A DNA stretch of 64,000 nucleotides from Talpa occidentalis (GCF_014898055.3 NW_023601433.1:20759641-20823640), one strand, 5' to 3'; shown: positions 1-23,996, counted from the stretch's first letter. Translations and numbers: made by a program. Notes: generated by a model from the letters alone, not told the origin.

Positions 1-389
1 CTGATTAGAAAAAGTTAGACTATTTTCCATCATTTAGTTTCATAGGTTGGTATAGATTCTAAAGCACTCTGGAAAAATGTAGGTCACTTTTTCTCATTGA
101 TTTTGGTTTCTAAACAGGAAGGCAAGTTCTTAACCTACTGATACCTCCTGAACCATAAAAGCTACTATAAATACCTTTCAAAGTAAGTCTATACCAGCAA
201 TAAATTGAACCAAAAGATGATTTGGGTTCACCACTGCCTTAACTTTAACAATGACCTTAACTTCCCTAGAGGAGTTACAAAATTTGGAACTATATAGCTT
301 TTATTCTATTATCTCCATCACTATTTGAATTTAAATGAAAAGACAAAAATTAAAGAAAATAAGAACAGCGTTAAAGAGTAAACGGAGTT
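1..389. other. WDR26 intron 6, no recognisable element
   Basis: AT-rich sequence with no coding exon, RNA gene or clear repeat. It belongs to intron 6, which runs from 2599 off the left edge. The rest of this intron in the window (1043-1391, 1715-1990, 2353-2599) is equally plain apart from the SINEs. Confidence 0.6.
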
Positions 390-477
390 AGAGGGATTTC
401 TTTTCTTTTTTTTCAATTTTTTAAAACAGATTTATTTATTTTTTAAAATACTTTATTTTATATATATATATATTTTT

Positions 478-735
478 TAAGATATATTTATTCATTTATA
501 CAAGCACTGGGATACAGTCAGAAGTGCGGGAGGGTGAGAGAATTCACCAGAGCCAGAGTGGAGAGCAGAACAGGCAGACTGATGAAGTGCACTGCTGAGG
601 GGAGCAGTGGGCGGCAGGAGAGGTCTGCATGCCATGTGAGACCCTCACCCGGTGGCCGGGGATAGAACCGGCGCTGCAGAGGCTGTGGGCAGCTTTGCAA
701 CCCAGCGCTCAACCGCTGCGCCACCGGGGAGGCCC
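478..735 (-). repeat. tRNA-derived SINE, type 1
   Basis: T-rich tail (TTTATTCATTTATACAAGC) at left and tRNA-like head (CCACCGGGGAGGCCC in plus orientation) at right. It sits in the A-tail region of the neighbouring SINE, forming a nested pair. Confidence 0.93.
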
Positions 736-736
736 A

Positions 737-1026
737 AGATTTATTTATTTTTATACAAGAGCTGGGGTCTCTGTATTGTACCCCAATCTGTACTGGGGTA
801 CAGACCAGAGGCGTGGGAGGGTGAGAGGATTCACTAGAGACAGAGCTGGGAGCAGAACAGGCAGACGACTGAAATACACTGCTGAGGGGAGAAGCAGGCG
901 TGACAGGAGAGGTCTGCCACGCCATGTGGAAATCTCCCTGGCTGGCCAGGAATTGAACCCACACTGCAGAGGCTGGGGACAGCTTCACAGTGCTGCGCTC
1001 AACCCGCTGCGCCACTGGGGAGGCCC
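737..1026 (-). repeat. tRNA-derived SINE, type 3 (outer member of nested pair)
   Basis: The head abuts the right copy of a TSD, agagggatttct, at 1031-1042; the left copy is at 390-401, beyond the neighbouring SINE, so both lie in one target. A short internal duplication around 'ctggggt' lies at 760-805. Confidence 0.9.
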
Positions 1027-1407
1027 CTAAAGAGGGATTTCTAATTATTTTATTTTCCAACATTTTAGGCACGCACCAAAATTATGTGTACCTGAAAAAA
1101 TATCTTAAAGTACAGGTTAATAATGTGCATATACATATTTATATTTAATAGACATGGTTATCTAGAAGTTCCTCATTTTTCCAAAGCCTCATACTTACAT
1201 ACCTCTGTCTTTCCTATTCATTCTACTTTCATTAGTTCTTTGGTCTCTGGCAAAAAAAAAAAAATCAAACACCTATATTACAACTGCTCATATCTGGTTT
1301 ACCTTCCTGGATTGTGAAAGATTTCACAATTTGCTTTTCTGTATATTAAAAACTAAAGCTCTATTATAAATTTGGAAAGTAGGGACATTTTTACTCAAAC
1401 TACTCTT

Positions 1408-1698
1408 TTTTTTTAAAATTATCTTTTTTTTTTTTTTTTAATTTTAAAGATTTATTTATTTATTTATACAAGCACTGGGTACAGTCAGAAGTGCAGGAGG
1501 GTGAGAGAATTCACCAGAGCCAGAGTGGAGAGCAGAACAGGCAGAAGGACCGAAGTACACTGCTGAGCAGCGGGCGGCAGGAGAGGTCTGAGCTCCATGT
1601 GGGACCCTCGCCCGGCGGCCGGGGATCAAACTGGCACTGCCGAGGCTGCGGGCAGCTTCGCAGCCCAGCGCTCAACTGCTGTGCCACCGGGGAGGCCC
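1408..1698 (-). repeat. tRNA-derived SINE, type 1
   Basis: Full length, flanked by the 16-bp TSD tactcaaactactctt (1392-1407 and 1699-1714). Confidence 0.95.
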
Positions 1699-2008
1699 TA
1701 CTCAAACTACTCTTAAGATCAACAGAGAAGCGTGAATTTTTGAAAGATAAATTATGTACATGGGTAGGTATAATAACAAGACCCAAAACAGAAAGTGAAT
1801 GTCTACTATTATAATCATTTTTAGTTTAGAGGGCATCTTCTATGAAAGAGGAGACCTTTTTGTTGAAAAAAGTATTTCAATGATCATAAAGGCAGAAAAT
1901 AATTTGGGCCTGGTTAAAATAGTGATTATGTCCAGAAAAATTCACTAAGTGTTCTCTGGCACCCACAAACAATAGCAGTTACAAGTCTTTAAAAAATTTT
2001 GCCAGATA

Positions 2009-2303
2009 GGGCCTCCCCGGTGGCGCAGCGGTTGAGCGCTGGCTTGCGAAGCTGCCCGCAGCCTCTGTGGCGCCGGTTCGATCCCCGGCTGCTCCCCGGC
2101 CACCGGAGGAGGGTCCCACATGGCGCGCAGACCTCTCCTGCCGCCCGCTGCTCCCCTCAGCAGTGTACTTCGGTCCTTCTGCCTGCTCTGCTCCCCGCTC
2201 TGGCTCTGGTGAATTCTCTCACCCTCCCGCGCTTCTGACTGTACCCAGTGCATGTATAAACAAAAACAAACAAATAAAGAAAGAAAGAAAGAAAACATGC
2301 CTC

Positions 2304-2334
<31 letters not shown>
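2009..2334 (+). repeat. tRNA-derived SINE, type 1b, young copy
   Basis: Full-length copy with A box (TGGCGCAGCGG), B box (GGTTCGATCCC) and an uninterrupted A tail of about 27-33 bases. Perfect 18-bp TSD aaaaaattttgccagata at 1991-2008 and 2335-2352. The perfect TSD and long pure tail suggest recent insertion into WDR26 intron 6, antisense to the gene. Confidence 0.96.
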
Positions 2335-2344
<10 letters not shown>

Positions 2345-2599
2345 GCCAGATAAATAAAATGACTAATGAAAGCCAAACAAGATAGGAGACAATAGGTTTT
2401 CCAGCTTTAGGTTACCATATATCAAAATATATAAATTTCTCTTTTTCAACTTCTAACTTGTGAAAAAATGCTGAATCAGACATGAGTTGTCTTATAGCCG
2501 TATGAAAAATCTTTAAAAAGGAAAACATTTAAATAAAGTTCATGACTGAGTCTGTAAAATGTTAGCCTATATTTCAGATATATGAAGTTTTCCTCTTAC

Positions 2600-15299
<12,700 letters not shown>

Positions 15300-16008
15300 G
15301 ATGCTGCCGCCGACCGGGCTGTGGCCGCTGCTCCGGTGGGGGACGGCCGCGGCGGCCGGAGGGGCGGCGGCCGGGGAGAGTCCCACCACCACCACCACGG
15401 AGGAGGAGGAGGAGGAGGGCGAGGACGACGAGGTCGGAGGGGAGAGGCCTGCTCTGCCTGCCGAAGCCCCGGGCTCTCCTGCTCCCTCCGCCGCCGAGGC
15501 TCGGGGTTTCTTCCGCGGGGGCGGGGAGGCTCCGCCGGTGTCCGAGTCGGAGGAGGAGGAAGCGGAGGCCAGAGTTTCCTCGCCGAGAGAGGCCGTGGTG
15601 GGAAGCCGGCGGGGCGCGGCGGGGGAGGGAGGCGGGGGCCGGGGAGGGTCGGGCGAGGGGCCGGGGAGGTGGGGGGTCAGGGCCGGGGTACGAGGAGGGA
15701 GGAGGGCGAGGAGGAGGGGGAGAAGGAGGATCCGGGCCCTTTCCCCCCCCCCTCCCGGAGGCAGCTCGGGGTGCGCGGCCCGGGGGTCGCGCCGGGGGCG
15801 CCGCGGGGCGGCTGCGGGGCGCGGGGCCCGCCGCTGGGCTGAGCCCCGGCGGCGGCGGCGGCGGCGGGTGGCGGCGGAGGCAGCTGCCGCCTCTGTCCTC
15901 GGGTCCGCTCCGCTCCGCTCCCTGGTGTGTTGATTCTTCCCCCAGCTGCTGCCTAATGGAGGCCAGGCGCCCGCGTCACAGGAAATGCCTATACTGCCCT
16001 CCTCACTC

Positions 16009-16016
16009 ACTTCCGG
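16009..16016 (+). promoter_or_regulatory. ETS/GABP-like site (ACTTCCGG)
   Basis: ACTTCCGG followed by CGGC lies in the CpG island about 710 bp upstream of the WDR26 ATG. ETS/GABP sites of this form are common at the start sites of CpG-island promoters. Assignment is by motif only. Confidence 0.45.
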
Positions 16017-16054
16017 CGGCAGGTATGGAGCCTATAGGGGGGCCTGTCACCCGG

Positions 16055-16060
16055 CACGTG
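16055..16060. promoter_or_regulatory. E-box CACGTG in promoter
   Basis: A palindromic CACGTG with GC-rich flanks, 40 bp from the ETS-like site. It is a possible MYC/MAX or USF site, by motif match only. Confidence 0.35.
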
Positions 16061-16559
16061 CGCGGGGGGCAGGCCCGGGCGTTCGGGGAGCAGCTCCGGG
16101 GCTGCAGGGCCGAGCCGACCCGCGCCTGAGCGCCGCGGCCCGCCCGGACGTCCCCCGGCGCCGCGGCGGGCCCGGGCCGCGAGGACGGAGCTTGTCACCG
16201 CCCCCGAGGCCGGCGCGCCCGGGACGGCCGCGGGCGCGGGCGTGAGGGCCCCGGCGCGACCTGGGCGCTGGAGGCGCGCGGGGCCGCGGGCCGCCCTCCC
16301 CGGCCGACGGCCCGGGTCGAGCAGGGGGCCGGGCTTCGTGAGGAGAACTTCGAGGCGCAGGGCGGCGGCGGGCCCCGGCCGCTCGCAGTGGGAACCAGGA
16401 CGAGAACCGGAACGAACGGCCGCCGGCTCGAGTATGGAAAAGCGTGACTTTCCCGGCCGGCGCCTCGCGCAGTCGCCGTGGCCGGCCCGTCCCCGGGGGG
16501 CTGAGAGGACGCGCCGGGGAGAGCCCGTGCGCCACCCCGGGAGGTGGAAGCGTCTGTGA

Positions 16560-17690
16560 AAGCGGAATCTGACCGGGAGTACCAAAAAGGCTGCGGGAGA
16601 GGAGAGGAGGGGAGGGACTTGACTGGGGGTTTCTCTCATTTTTAGCTCTCGCTCAGCACCTCCTCCCCTCCAGCTGCTTCTGGAGTCTCTGTCCGGTTTA
16701 GGCGACAGTAATACTGACCCAGCTATTGCTTCAAAGCCTGCATTTTGGGGGAAGCAGGATTCGAATCTTTTGTAAGGAGAATTCTAACTCAACCTGAGCT
16801 CCAGGCTTGAAATTTTTAGGTGGAATGTGAGGCTTCTGTGTCACCGTGACTCCCATTTTTGTGGCTATAGAAATGCAGCAATAATCGTAGTCACCACAGA
16901 TGATTATTACACGTCTGTGTTCATAGCACGTTCACCTGAGATGTACAAACATCTCAGAAACGTAAACATTTTTTTCTCTAAAGTTCCCCTGTGGAAAAAA
17001 CGTTTACTCAACTAAGGCATCTTATCGCTGAAACTTAAAATATTAATGACTCAAAGTAACTATGAGGCCTTTGGAGACCGCCCTTTTTGACTTTAGAATA
17101 TAAAAGATGATGCTTATGAGAAATTAGTAAAGAATTCTGAGCTCTGTGGCTCCTCAGACAGGAAGGAGAACAAGGAAGACCAATGTAGGCCCTTACAGAG
17201 ATTTGTAATTCTCACCTCTTAAATATACTTCCAGTTGGTGTCATTGTGAGGTGACTCATAATCACTGTTTTTATTCACCTAGACAGACCAGAGTTCTAGC
17301 TAAGTTCATAGGGCATTGTCACTGTATCCAACAGAGCCTGAATTACTAGATAGTTAACACCTTCAGAGAACCCTGTTGGCATATTAACTTTGAACAACCA
17401 TACTGTTAAGGAGTCCAAACTTTAATTTTCCCAGAATCGTTTACAATGATTTATTGGAACCATAGCACTAGCTTCTGAATAGTCTATAGTTCTTATAAAG
17501 AAAGCAATCACTTAGTGGTGGACAAGATAAGGCTCACACTTCATTGGCAAAAGTGAAAGGATGAAAGGAAAAAGAAACTGGAATCAACTGCTGTCTGTAC
17601 TCAATAGGATATCCCAGCTTTTCTATTTAACGTGACCAAGACTGCTCTTATTAGAGTTCTGAATTTATGAGGTCCATATGCACGCACATT
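16560..17690. other. Upstream flank of WDR26, no gene seen
   Basis: Leaves the CpG island and becomes AT-rich. No ORF with protein-like composition, RNA gene or recognisable repeat. Confidence 0.6.
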
Positions 17691-17749
17691 TTTTCTTCCT
17701 TTCAACAACGAGGGTGTAAGTTCTTTGAGGCAGGATCTTTGTATTGTTC
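17690..17749 (+). repeat. L2 3'-end fragment
   Basis: 'gtgtaagttctttgaggcag' and 'gatctttgtattgttcatc' match the 3' end pattern of L2. Confidence 0.55.
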
Positions 17750-17757
17750 ATCTAAGC

Positions 17758-17993
17758 CAGTGTTTTTCAGATTGTGGGGCATGACCATTTGTGAGTCATG
17801 AAATCGGTGAATTAGTCTATAATTATGATTTTAAAAAATGAATGGAAAATTAAAAAATCATAGAAAATATCTAAGTAAATCATACGAAGGTGATTGTAAA
17901 ATTTTTTGTTTCAATGACAGTACCTTATCTGTGCTTTAGAAGTAAAATACACTTTTTCGATAGGCCTTCCTGAAAAATGTTTGAAAAGCACTC
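17758..17993. mobile_element. Non-autonomous hAT-type DNA transposon
   Basis: 236 bp with imperfect terminal inverted repeats (CAGTGTTTTTCAGA at left; the right end reads GAGTGCTTTTCAAACA in reverse complement) and a perfect 8-bp TSD atctaagc at 17750-17757 and 17994-18001. The 8-bp TSD and CAGTG termini are typical of hAT/Charlie-type MER elements. No transposase remains. It appears inserted into or next to an L2 relic. Confidence 0.8.
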
Positions 17994-18001
17994 ATCTAAG
18001 C

Positions 18002-18430
18002 CAGTCCTGACTGACAAAAAAACAACTCAAGAAATGTGTTAGGTTTCTAAATGGCAAACCACTCCTTAAAACAATGTCTTAACTGTAAAAATGAGGAGCT
18101 ACACCAGATTTTAAAAAGCCAAGATAGCATGGGAGTTTGTAATGAAATATAAAACCAAATTTTCATAAAAATCTTTGTAAAACAAATATAGATTGTTACT
18201 CTTCTATCAAGATTTAAGTTTGGTATTTCAACCTGGTACATATCAGTACCAATATTACTCAGTTTATTAATTTCTTTCAGGAAAAGGTAGTTTTCAGGAC
18301 CCGAGATAACCCTGAGAAGATTACATTTATATTTAAATATCTCTAGCTTGATTATCCTAGCTTTTCTTTGTTGAGATTTCTAAAGTTGACAAACTGAACT
18401 TGTTAGGCTTGGGTCAACTGGGTGAATTCA
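18002..18430. other. No recognisable feature
   Basis: AT-rich intergenic sequence; no gene or clear repeat. Confidence 0.5.
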
Positions 18431-18640
18431 GGAAAGAACATGATTCTTGGAGTCAGAACACTTAAATGTTTGACCTTGAACCAGTCATTTAACTGCTGCC
18501 CTTCATTGATTTCATGTTTTTGGAGTGGGTGTTATGACACTGGCTTACCTGCCCCAGAGTTGATGTGTGAGTTAAGTGAGAAAACAAATATAACAAAAAT
18601 ACTATGTTGAGAGGTTTCAAAATATAATTGAAATCCTGCC
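18430..18640 (-). repeat. MIR element, degenerate
   Basis: 'ttggagtcagaacactta', 'gaccttgaaccagtcattta' and 'gagttaagtgagaaaac' follow an antisense MIR. Confidence 0.7.
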
Positions 18641-19766
18641 ATCATTTCAAAAAAGATTTGAAGCAACTAAATGTGAAGATATAATCATATTATTGTTGCT
18701 ATTTCTGAGTTGTGGACTCTAGTCACTTTTTTATTCCAACTCTGCCATTTAGCTGTGTTCCTGTGCATCTTTACGCAGACACCTCTGAATATTGTGCTTC
18801 ATATTAGTCTTCCTCTGGTGGGGTGTTTCTAATAACTGTGTAAGAGAGTGAAAGATACATAATCTGGGAGTTTTGCCTGCTGTTCCATGTATGTCTCTCC
18901 GTGCAAGTGCTTGCTTATTTTTCCCATTCTATCAACATTCCACTCATGCCGTGAGCATTCAGTACACTCCTGTAAAGTGGGTAGGAGTGGCACATCAGGT
19001 GAATCAGTGCAAAGACAGGACTCCTGCCTTGCCACTGAGCATTTATATTCAGAAGTGAACAAGTGGAAGTGTTCGCCTTCCTCTCAATGAAAACTGCTTT
19101 TCTCAGCAGCCATCTCAAACTGTTCCTGAGAGCATTTGGTACGCATAAACAGTCTAAGGAAAAGTTCTGAAGAAGGAACAGAAATATACCAAAGCACTAG
19201 ATTGTTCTCTCCCCCCCCCCCCCCCACAACTGGTAATAGACTGCTTGGAGTCGACTATTTGCTGCACTGACTTTGGTAGGTCACATTAAAAAATGCACAT
19301 AACATTGAGCTGCTATGTGTGCAAAGATAGTCACTGAAGCATTCCATTAAAAAAGAATGGAAATAGTATCACAACATTATTTGTAGAGCTTTGAACCTAT
19401 AGCCTCCCATCCCCTGAGCGGATAGAAAGAAACCTACTTTACCTCAGTAAACATAATTTGGGGGGAAAAAAGATATGTTATTAAGTTAAAAATGTGCATA
19501 ATAAAAGTATGCAAAATATGATTCATTTTGCTAAGTAAATGAATACATATATGCAGGCATTATTTTTACGGGTAGTATAGAAAAGCATAAATAGTAGATT
19601 ACCTTTAGGTGGGAGGACTGGGGTGGTGAGGAGCAAGTTCTTATTTTTTTCATTTTATACTTTTTTCCAGTGTTTGCATTTTCTAAGTATAGGTTTTTAA
19701 GTGTCAACAGAAATTATTTGAATTTTACTTTATTTTTTGTGTTAATAAATATTTATGGCTTTAATG
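18640..19766. other. No gene; poly-C run
   Basis: Unremarkable intergenic sequence. A run of about 15 C at 19211-19225 is the only simple repeat. Confidence 0.5.
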
Positions 19767-19773
19767 CACTCAT

Positions 19774-20095
19774 TTTTTTTAAAATAAATTTTATTTTTAT
19801 ATTCCCCATACAATTGCAACCTCCTTATTTTGACCCCAATCCCTCCCCTCCCCGCCCCCCACCCTCCATAGAGTGTCTCTGGTTCATAGTTTTTTGTTGA
19901 TTTTGATTTTTACTTTCTTACAGTTATTCATTTTCCTTGTCCCTTATTTAAGTTTTCTAGATTCCTGCTATGAGTGAGACCATCCGGTATTTTTCTTTTC
20001 CTTTCTGGCTTATTTCGCTGAGCATGATCCCTTCCAGCACCATCCATGTTGCTGCAAATTGCATGTGTTTATCTTTTTTGAATGCTGAGTAATAT
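19774..20095 (-). mobile_element. 5'-truncated L1, 3' end only
   Basis: Holds an L1 3'UTR (pyrimidine-rich block at 19840-19870 on plus) and the extreme C-terminus of ORF2 antisense ('ggcttatttcgctgagcat', 'catgttgctgcaaattgcat'). Flanked by cactcat at 19767-19773 and 20096-20102, a probable TSD. Confidence 0.85.
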
Positions 20096-20102
20096 CACTC
20101 AT

Positions 20103-21214
20103 GTTTTTTTAAAGTTCACTCAGAAGCCATCAAAGTTCTCATGAGGATTTAATCATAAATAAAAACATGCCAGAGAAAGCAGTATTATGCATATTTAATT
20201 AACATTAAATATACTTTTTTTTTTTTTTTAGAACCACCTCCTTTCCATCACCTGCATCTTCTCTGCTAACTCTGTAGTACATACATAACCATTTTCTCAC
20301 TTGGTTAGAGTCATCTAGGGAATAAAGGGCAAAAAGACATTCCTATTTATTAACTTTGAAAAGTAGATAAATAATTAATAGCCCCTGGAGTCCCAGCATA
20401 TTAGACAACAGGCCCTTTGGGCAGTTTTTCTTATTCTTGGCTTCATATATGCTGTTCATCCTCTGTCATTATAATAATCATAAATAATAATCAATGGTAA
20501 AACATGATCATGATTGTTAACAACATAGGAGAAAATATGTTTTCTGAATATGTTTACATAGCCCATATAGAAGTAATGATCTAACGGCTAGACTTTTAAG
20601 ACTTAAAAATTTAAGACTCCTAGCTAATTTTAACAAAGTTTAAAAAAATGTTAAAATCATCCCTGGACTTCTTTAGTTAATTATTATTATTTAAAAATTG
20701 TGACCTTTGCTAAATAATATTGAATGTATGGGCCAATGCCAAGCACTATAATAGCCTAAATTTAAAAAAAAGTTGGTTGAAGGAGCTGGTGAATGCCAGT
20801 CATTAACAACAAAAGAGTTAAAGAGTGGCTCTTAGCTGCGTTTTTGTGGCTTGTGAAAGGGTGCTTGGCTCAGTCAGGACTGACAGAGTGTTACAGATTT
20901 GCTGGTTCCTTTAATACCTCATTTAATGGAGTTTGGATCTTCACATTTCTACATATATTTCTGCATACAGCCTTTCTCTATACATTTCTGAAAAATAAGG
21001 ATGTTTAACTTCCCTGCTATACCTCAGACCCCTTATGAGAATCTTTTTCTCTATACCCAAAATTTTGACTAACACTGTGAAAATAGAAATAGATGTGAGG
21101 TTTAACCACAGATTTTCATTGCATTTTGTTCTCTACATTTTCTTTCCTAGTGTCCACTATTTTCATTCTATCTGTTCTTTCCCGTGATGGCACATGTCCT
21201 TGGCAGGGCCTCTG
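20103..21214. other. No recognisable gene
   Basis: AT-rich intergenic sequence with scattered poly-T and AAT runs. Nothing else supportable. Confidence 0.5.
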
Positions 21215-21430
21215 AAATAAATAATATAAAGAGCTGACGCTTAACCAGGCATTGTTCTAAGTGCTTTACATATATTGTGCTATTTTAATCTTGTTGACCT
21301 TAGAGAATTTGTGTTTTTATTATCCCCATTTTTACAAAAAGCACAAAAAACTTGAGGCTACAAAGCTGGTGTGTGGGAGAACTGGGTGCATCGAAACTGT
21401 GTCCTCAAACCTTCCACTACATTATTTTTC
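21215..21430 (+). repeat. MIR element
   Basis: 'ccaggcattgttctaagtgc' then 'tttacatatattgtgc', 'attatccccatttttacaaa' and 'gaggctacaaagctggt' match MIR in order. Confidence 0.85.
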
Positions 21431-22180
21431 AGAGGTGGCTGTTAGACTGAAAAGTACACATTTAAATTCCTGTGGGTCAAAAGAAGAAATGGGGCAAGTC
21501 CTATAAACTAATTTTTGAACTTTGCTCTTCTTTTATATATGAAACCTTGGTTCTTCACCTTTGAAGCCCTCATCATTTCACTGGCCTAATTAGTAGTAGA
21601 TAAGTGAGCCTGTGGAAGGACACTAAAAGGTTTTCCTTCCTGTGGAAGCCACCACAGGGAGTGCCTAGAAGCTCCTTATCAAGGATACAGTTCATTTCTC
21701 CAAGAAGTCCCTGTTGAAATACAGCATTTTGTCTACAAGTGTTAGCATACCAAGGTAGGTATAACATGGAGATTTGTTGGTAAACTGAGGGGACTTCAGT
21801 TCAGTCTGGCATCCTGGTGTTGATTTATACAGGAATTCATACTTCACAGCAGGTCCTTGAGTAATACTATTTCATTAAGTTATTAAGTGGTGTTAAAATG
21901 TTGATGAGAAAACACAGTCTATGCCAAAGTTGAACAAAATGATGTCATTTAAGGGCCTGCTTTTGTTATATGTTGTTTAGCTTAAAGTGGAAGTTTCCAA
22001 GAACCTATCCACAGTGTTAAATACAGACTTGCTATATTTTACTCTGTTGGCAGTCCTTGCCAGGCAAGAAGACACCGATATCTAGCTTAGATGGGGCTAG
22101 TTAACATAAACTTAATATTTAGGAGTAGGGTCAGCTCAGGGGAGGTCATAGGAGCTTCTTCTAGACTCTTTTGTTTTAGG
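21430..22180. other. No recognisable gene
   Basis: Intergenic sequence without clear repeats or coding potential. Confidence 0.5.
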
Positions 22181-22467
22181 CCTCCCTGGTGGCGCAGGGG
22201 TTAAGTCTCAGTACTATGAGACTATCTGCAGCCACTGCAGCAGGAGTTCAGCAGCCACTGCAGTAGGAGTAAGATCCCTGGCCAGGGCACTGTCCCACAT
22301 GGCACAGCAGACTTCTGTTGCGTCTGCTGCTCCCCTCAGCAGTATATTTCAATACATCTGCCTGTTTGCTCCCCACTCTGTCTCTGATCAATCCTCTCAC
22401 CCTCCCGCACCTCTGCCCTACACCCCAGCTCTTGTATGCATAAATAAATAAAATAAATTTTAAAAAA
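22181..22467 (+). repeat. tRNA-derived SINE, type 2
   Basis: Head ggcctccctggtggcgcagg, tail gcataaataaataaaat. Flanked by tcttttgttttag / tcttgttttag. A ~25-bp internal duplication of the 'cagcagccactgcag' region lies at about 22233-22268. Confidence 0.93.
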
Positions 22468-22593
22468 GTCTTGTTTTAGGGCGAACAACTAGATTGCTTA
22501 GATACCTTATACTGGCACACACCCTAAAGAATATGGGTAAATGACTGCTCTGCCATATCCAGGTTCCCAGTAATGTTTCTTTAACTGCTTTTT

Positions 22594-22859
22594 TTTAAAT
22601 TTATTTTTTTTATTTATGCATACAAGAACTGGGGTACAGGCCAGAGGTGCAGGGGATGAGAGGATTCACCAGAGACAGAGTGGGGAACAGAACAGGCAGA
22701 CTGACTGAAATACACTGCTGAGGGGAGCAGTAGGCAAGACAGGAGAGGTCTGCTATGCCATGTGGGTAGCTCCCTGGCCGGGGACTGAACTTATGCCGCA
22801 GTGGCTGGTGATGGCTTCATAGTGCTGAGACTTTAACCCCTGTGCCACAAGGGAGGCCT
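22594..22859 (-). repeat. tRNA-derived SINE, type 2
   Basis: Antisense copy, TSD ctttaactgctt / ctttaagtgctt (one mismatch). Confidence 0.93.
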
Positions 22860-23134
22860 CTCTTTAAGTGCTTCTCTGAGAGTAGGCATTGACTTACGCT
22901 GGTCAGTGCACAGATGTGGTATGGATTCTCCTCTGTTTCAGACATTCTGCTTGATAATAGAATGACCAAGATGACCTCTGGAAGTCTCTGTAGCCCAAGG
23001 GTTCAATGTCTGTGGTTTCCATTTCACTATATATAGTATAATTTGATTAGGTTGGGGAGGTAGAAGAGAAGAGTCACTAATAGCCAAAAAGTCTAAACCT
23101 TGAATTTGCTATAGCTTTAAAAGAGATTTTTATT

Positions 23135-23401
23135 TTTTTTCCCCAAAGATTTATTTATTTATGCATATAAGAACTGGGGTACAGGCCAAAGGTGTGGGTA
23201 GTGAGAGGATTCACCAAAGACAGAGCGGGGAACAGAACAGGTGGATTGACTGAAACACAGTACTCAGGGGAGTAGCGGGTGAGTCAGGAGAGGTCTGCTG
23301 TGCCATATGGGTAGCTCCCTGGCCAGGGATCGAGCTCATGCTGTGGTGGCTCCAGGTAGCTTTGTAGGTTGTGTCTTAACCCCTTGTGCCACCAGGGAGG
23401 C
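23135..23401 (-). repeat. tRNA-derived SINE, type 2 (inner member of nested pair)
   Basis: Antisense copy that directly precedes another antisense SINE. The pair shares one outer TSD, aaagagatttttatt, at 23120-23134 and 23691-23705. Confidence 0.92.
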
Positions 23402-23411
23402 CCTCTTGGTT

Positions 23412-23689
23412 TTGTTTTTTTTTTTAAAGATTTATTTATTTGTAAAGAATTGGGTCCCAGGCCAGAGTTGTGGGGGGGGGGGAGGGTGAGAGGATTCACC
23501 AGAGGCAGAATGGGGAACAGAACAGGTGGACTGACTGAAATACACTGCTGAGGGCAGTGGCGGGCGAGTCAGGAGAGGTCTGCTGTGCCATGTGGGTAGC
23601 TCCCTGGCCAGGGATCAAACTCATGCTGCAGTGGCTGCAGGTAGCTTCGTAGGCTGCATCTTAACTTCTTGAGCCACCAGGGAGGCCTC
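23412..23689 (-). repeat. tRNA-derived SINE, type 2 (outer member of nested pair)
   Basis: Antisense copy whose head abuts the right TSD; its tail was hit by the neighbouring SINE. Includes a G9 run near 23472-23481. Confidence 0.92.
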
Positions 23690-23718
23690 TAAAGAGATTT
23701 TTATTCTGCAAAATTTTA

Positions 23719-23996
23719 TTTTGTTTTGTTTTATTTAAGATTTATTTATTTTTATACAAGAGCTGGGGTACAGGCCAGAGGTGCAGGAGGGTGAGAGGAT
23801 TCACCAGAGACAGAACAGGTTGCAGAACAGGCAGACGGACCAAAATATACTGCTGAGGGGAGCAGCGGGTGAGGCAGGAAGGTCTGTTGTGTCATGTGGG
23901 AATCTCCCTGGCCGGCCGGGAATTGAACTCGTGCTGCAGAGGCTGCGGACAGCTTCACAGCGCTGCACTCAACCTGCTGCGCCACCAGGGAGGCCC
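23719..23996 (-). repeat. tRNA-derived SINE, type 3
   Basis: Full length, perfect 14-bp TSD tctgcaaaatttta (23705-23718 and 23997-24010). Confidence 0.95.

Noticed and set aside
1..2590. Further WDR26 exons (WD40 propeller start, 'RQFPCYTQQ' region)
   Set aside because: Read on the minus strand and not found; exon 7 must lie outside the window.
16007..16639. Minus-strand ORFs of 210 and 162 codons upstream of WDR26
   Set aside because: Arg/Pro/Ala-rich composition expected from stop-poor CpG-island DNA; they overlap each other in different frames.
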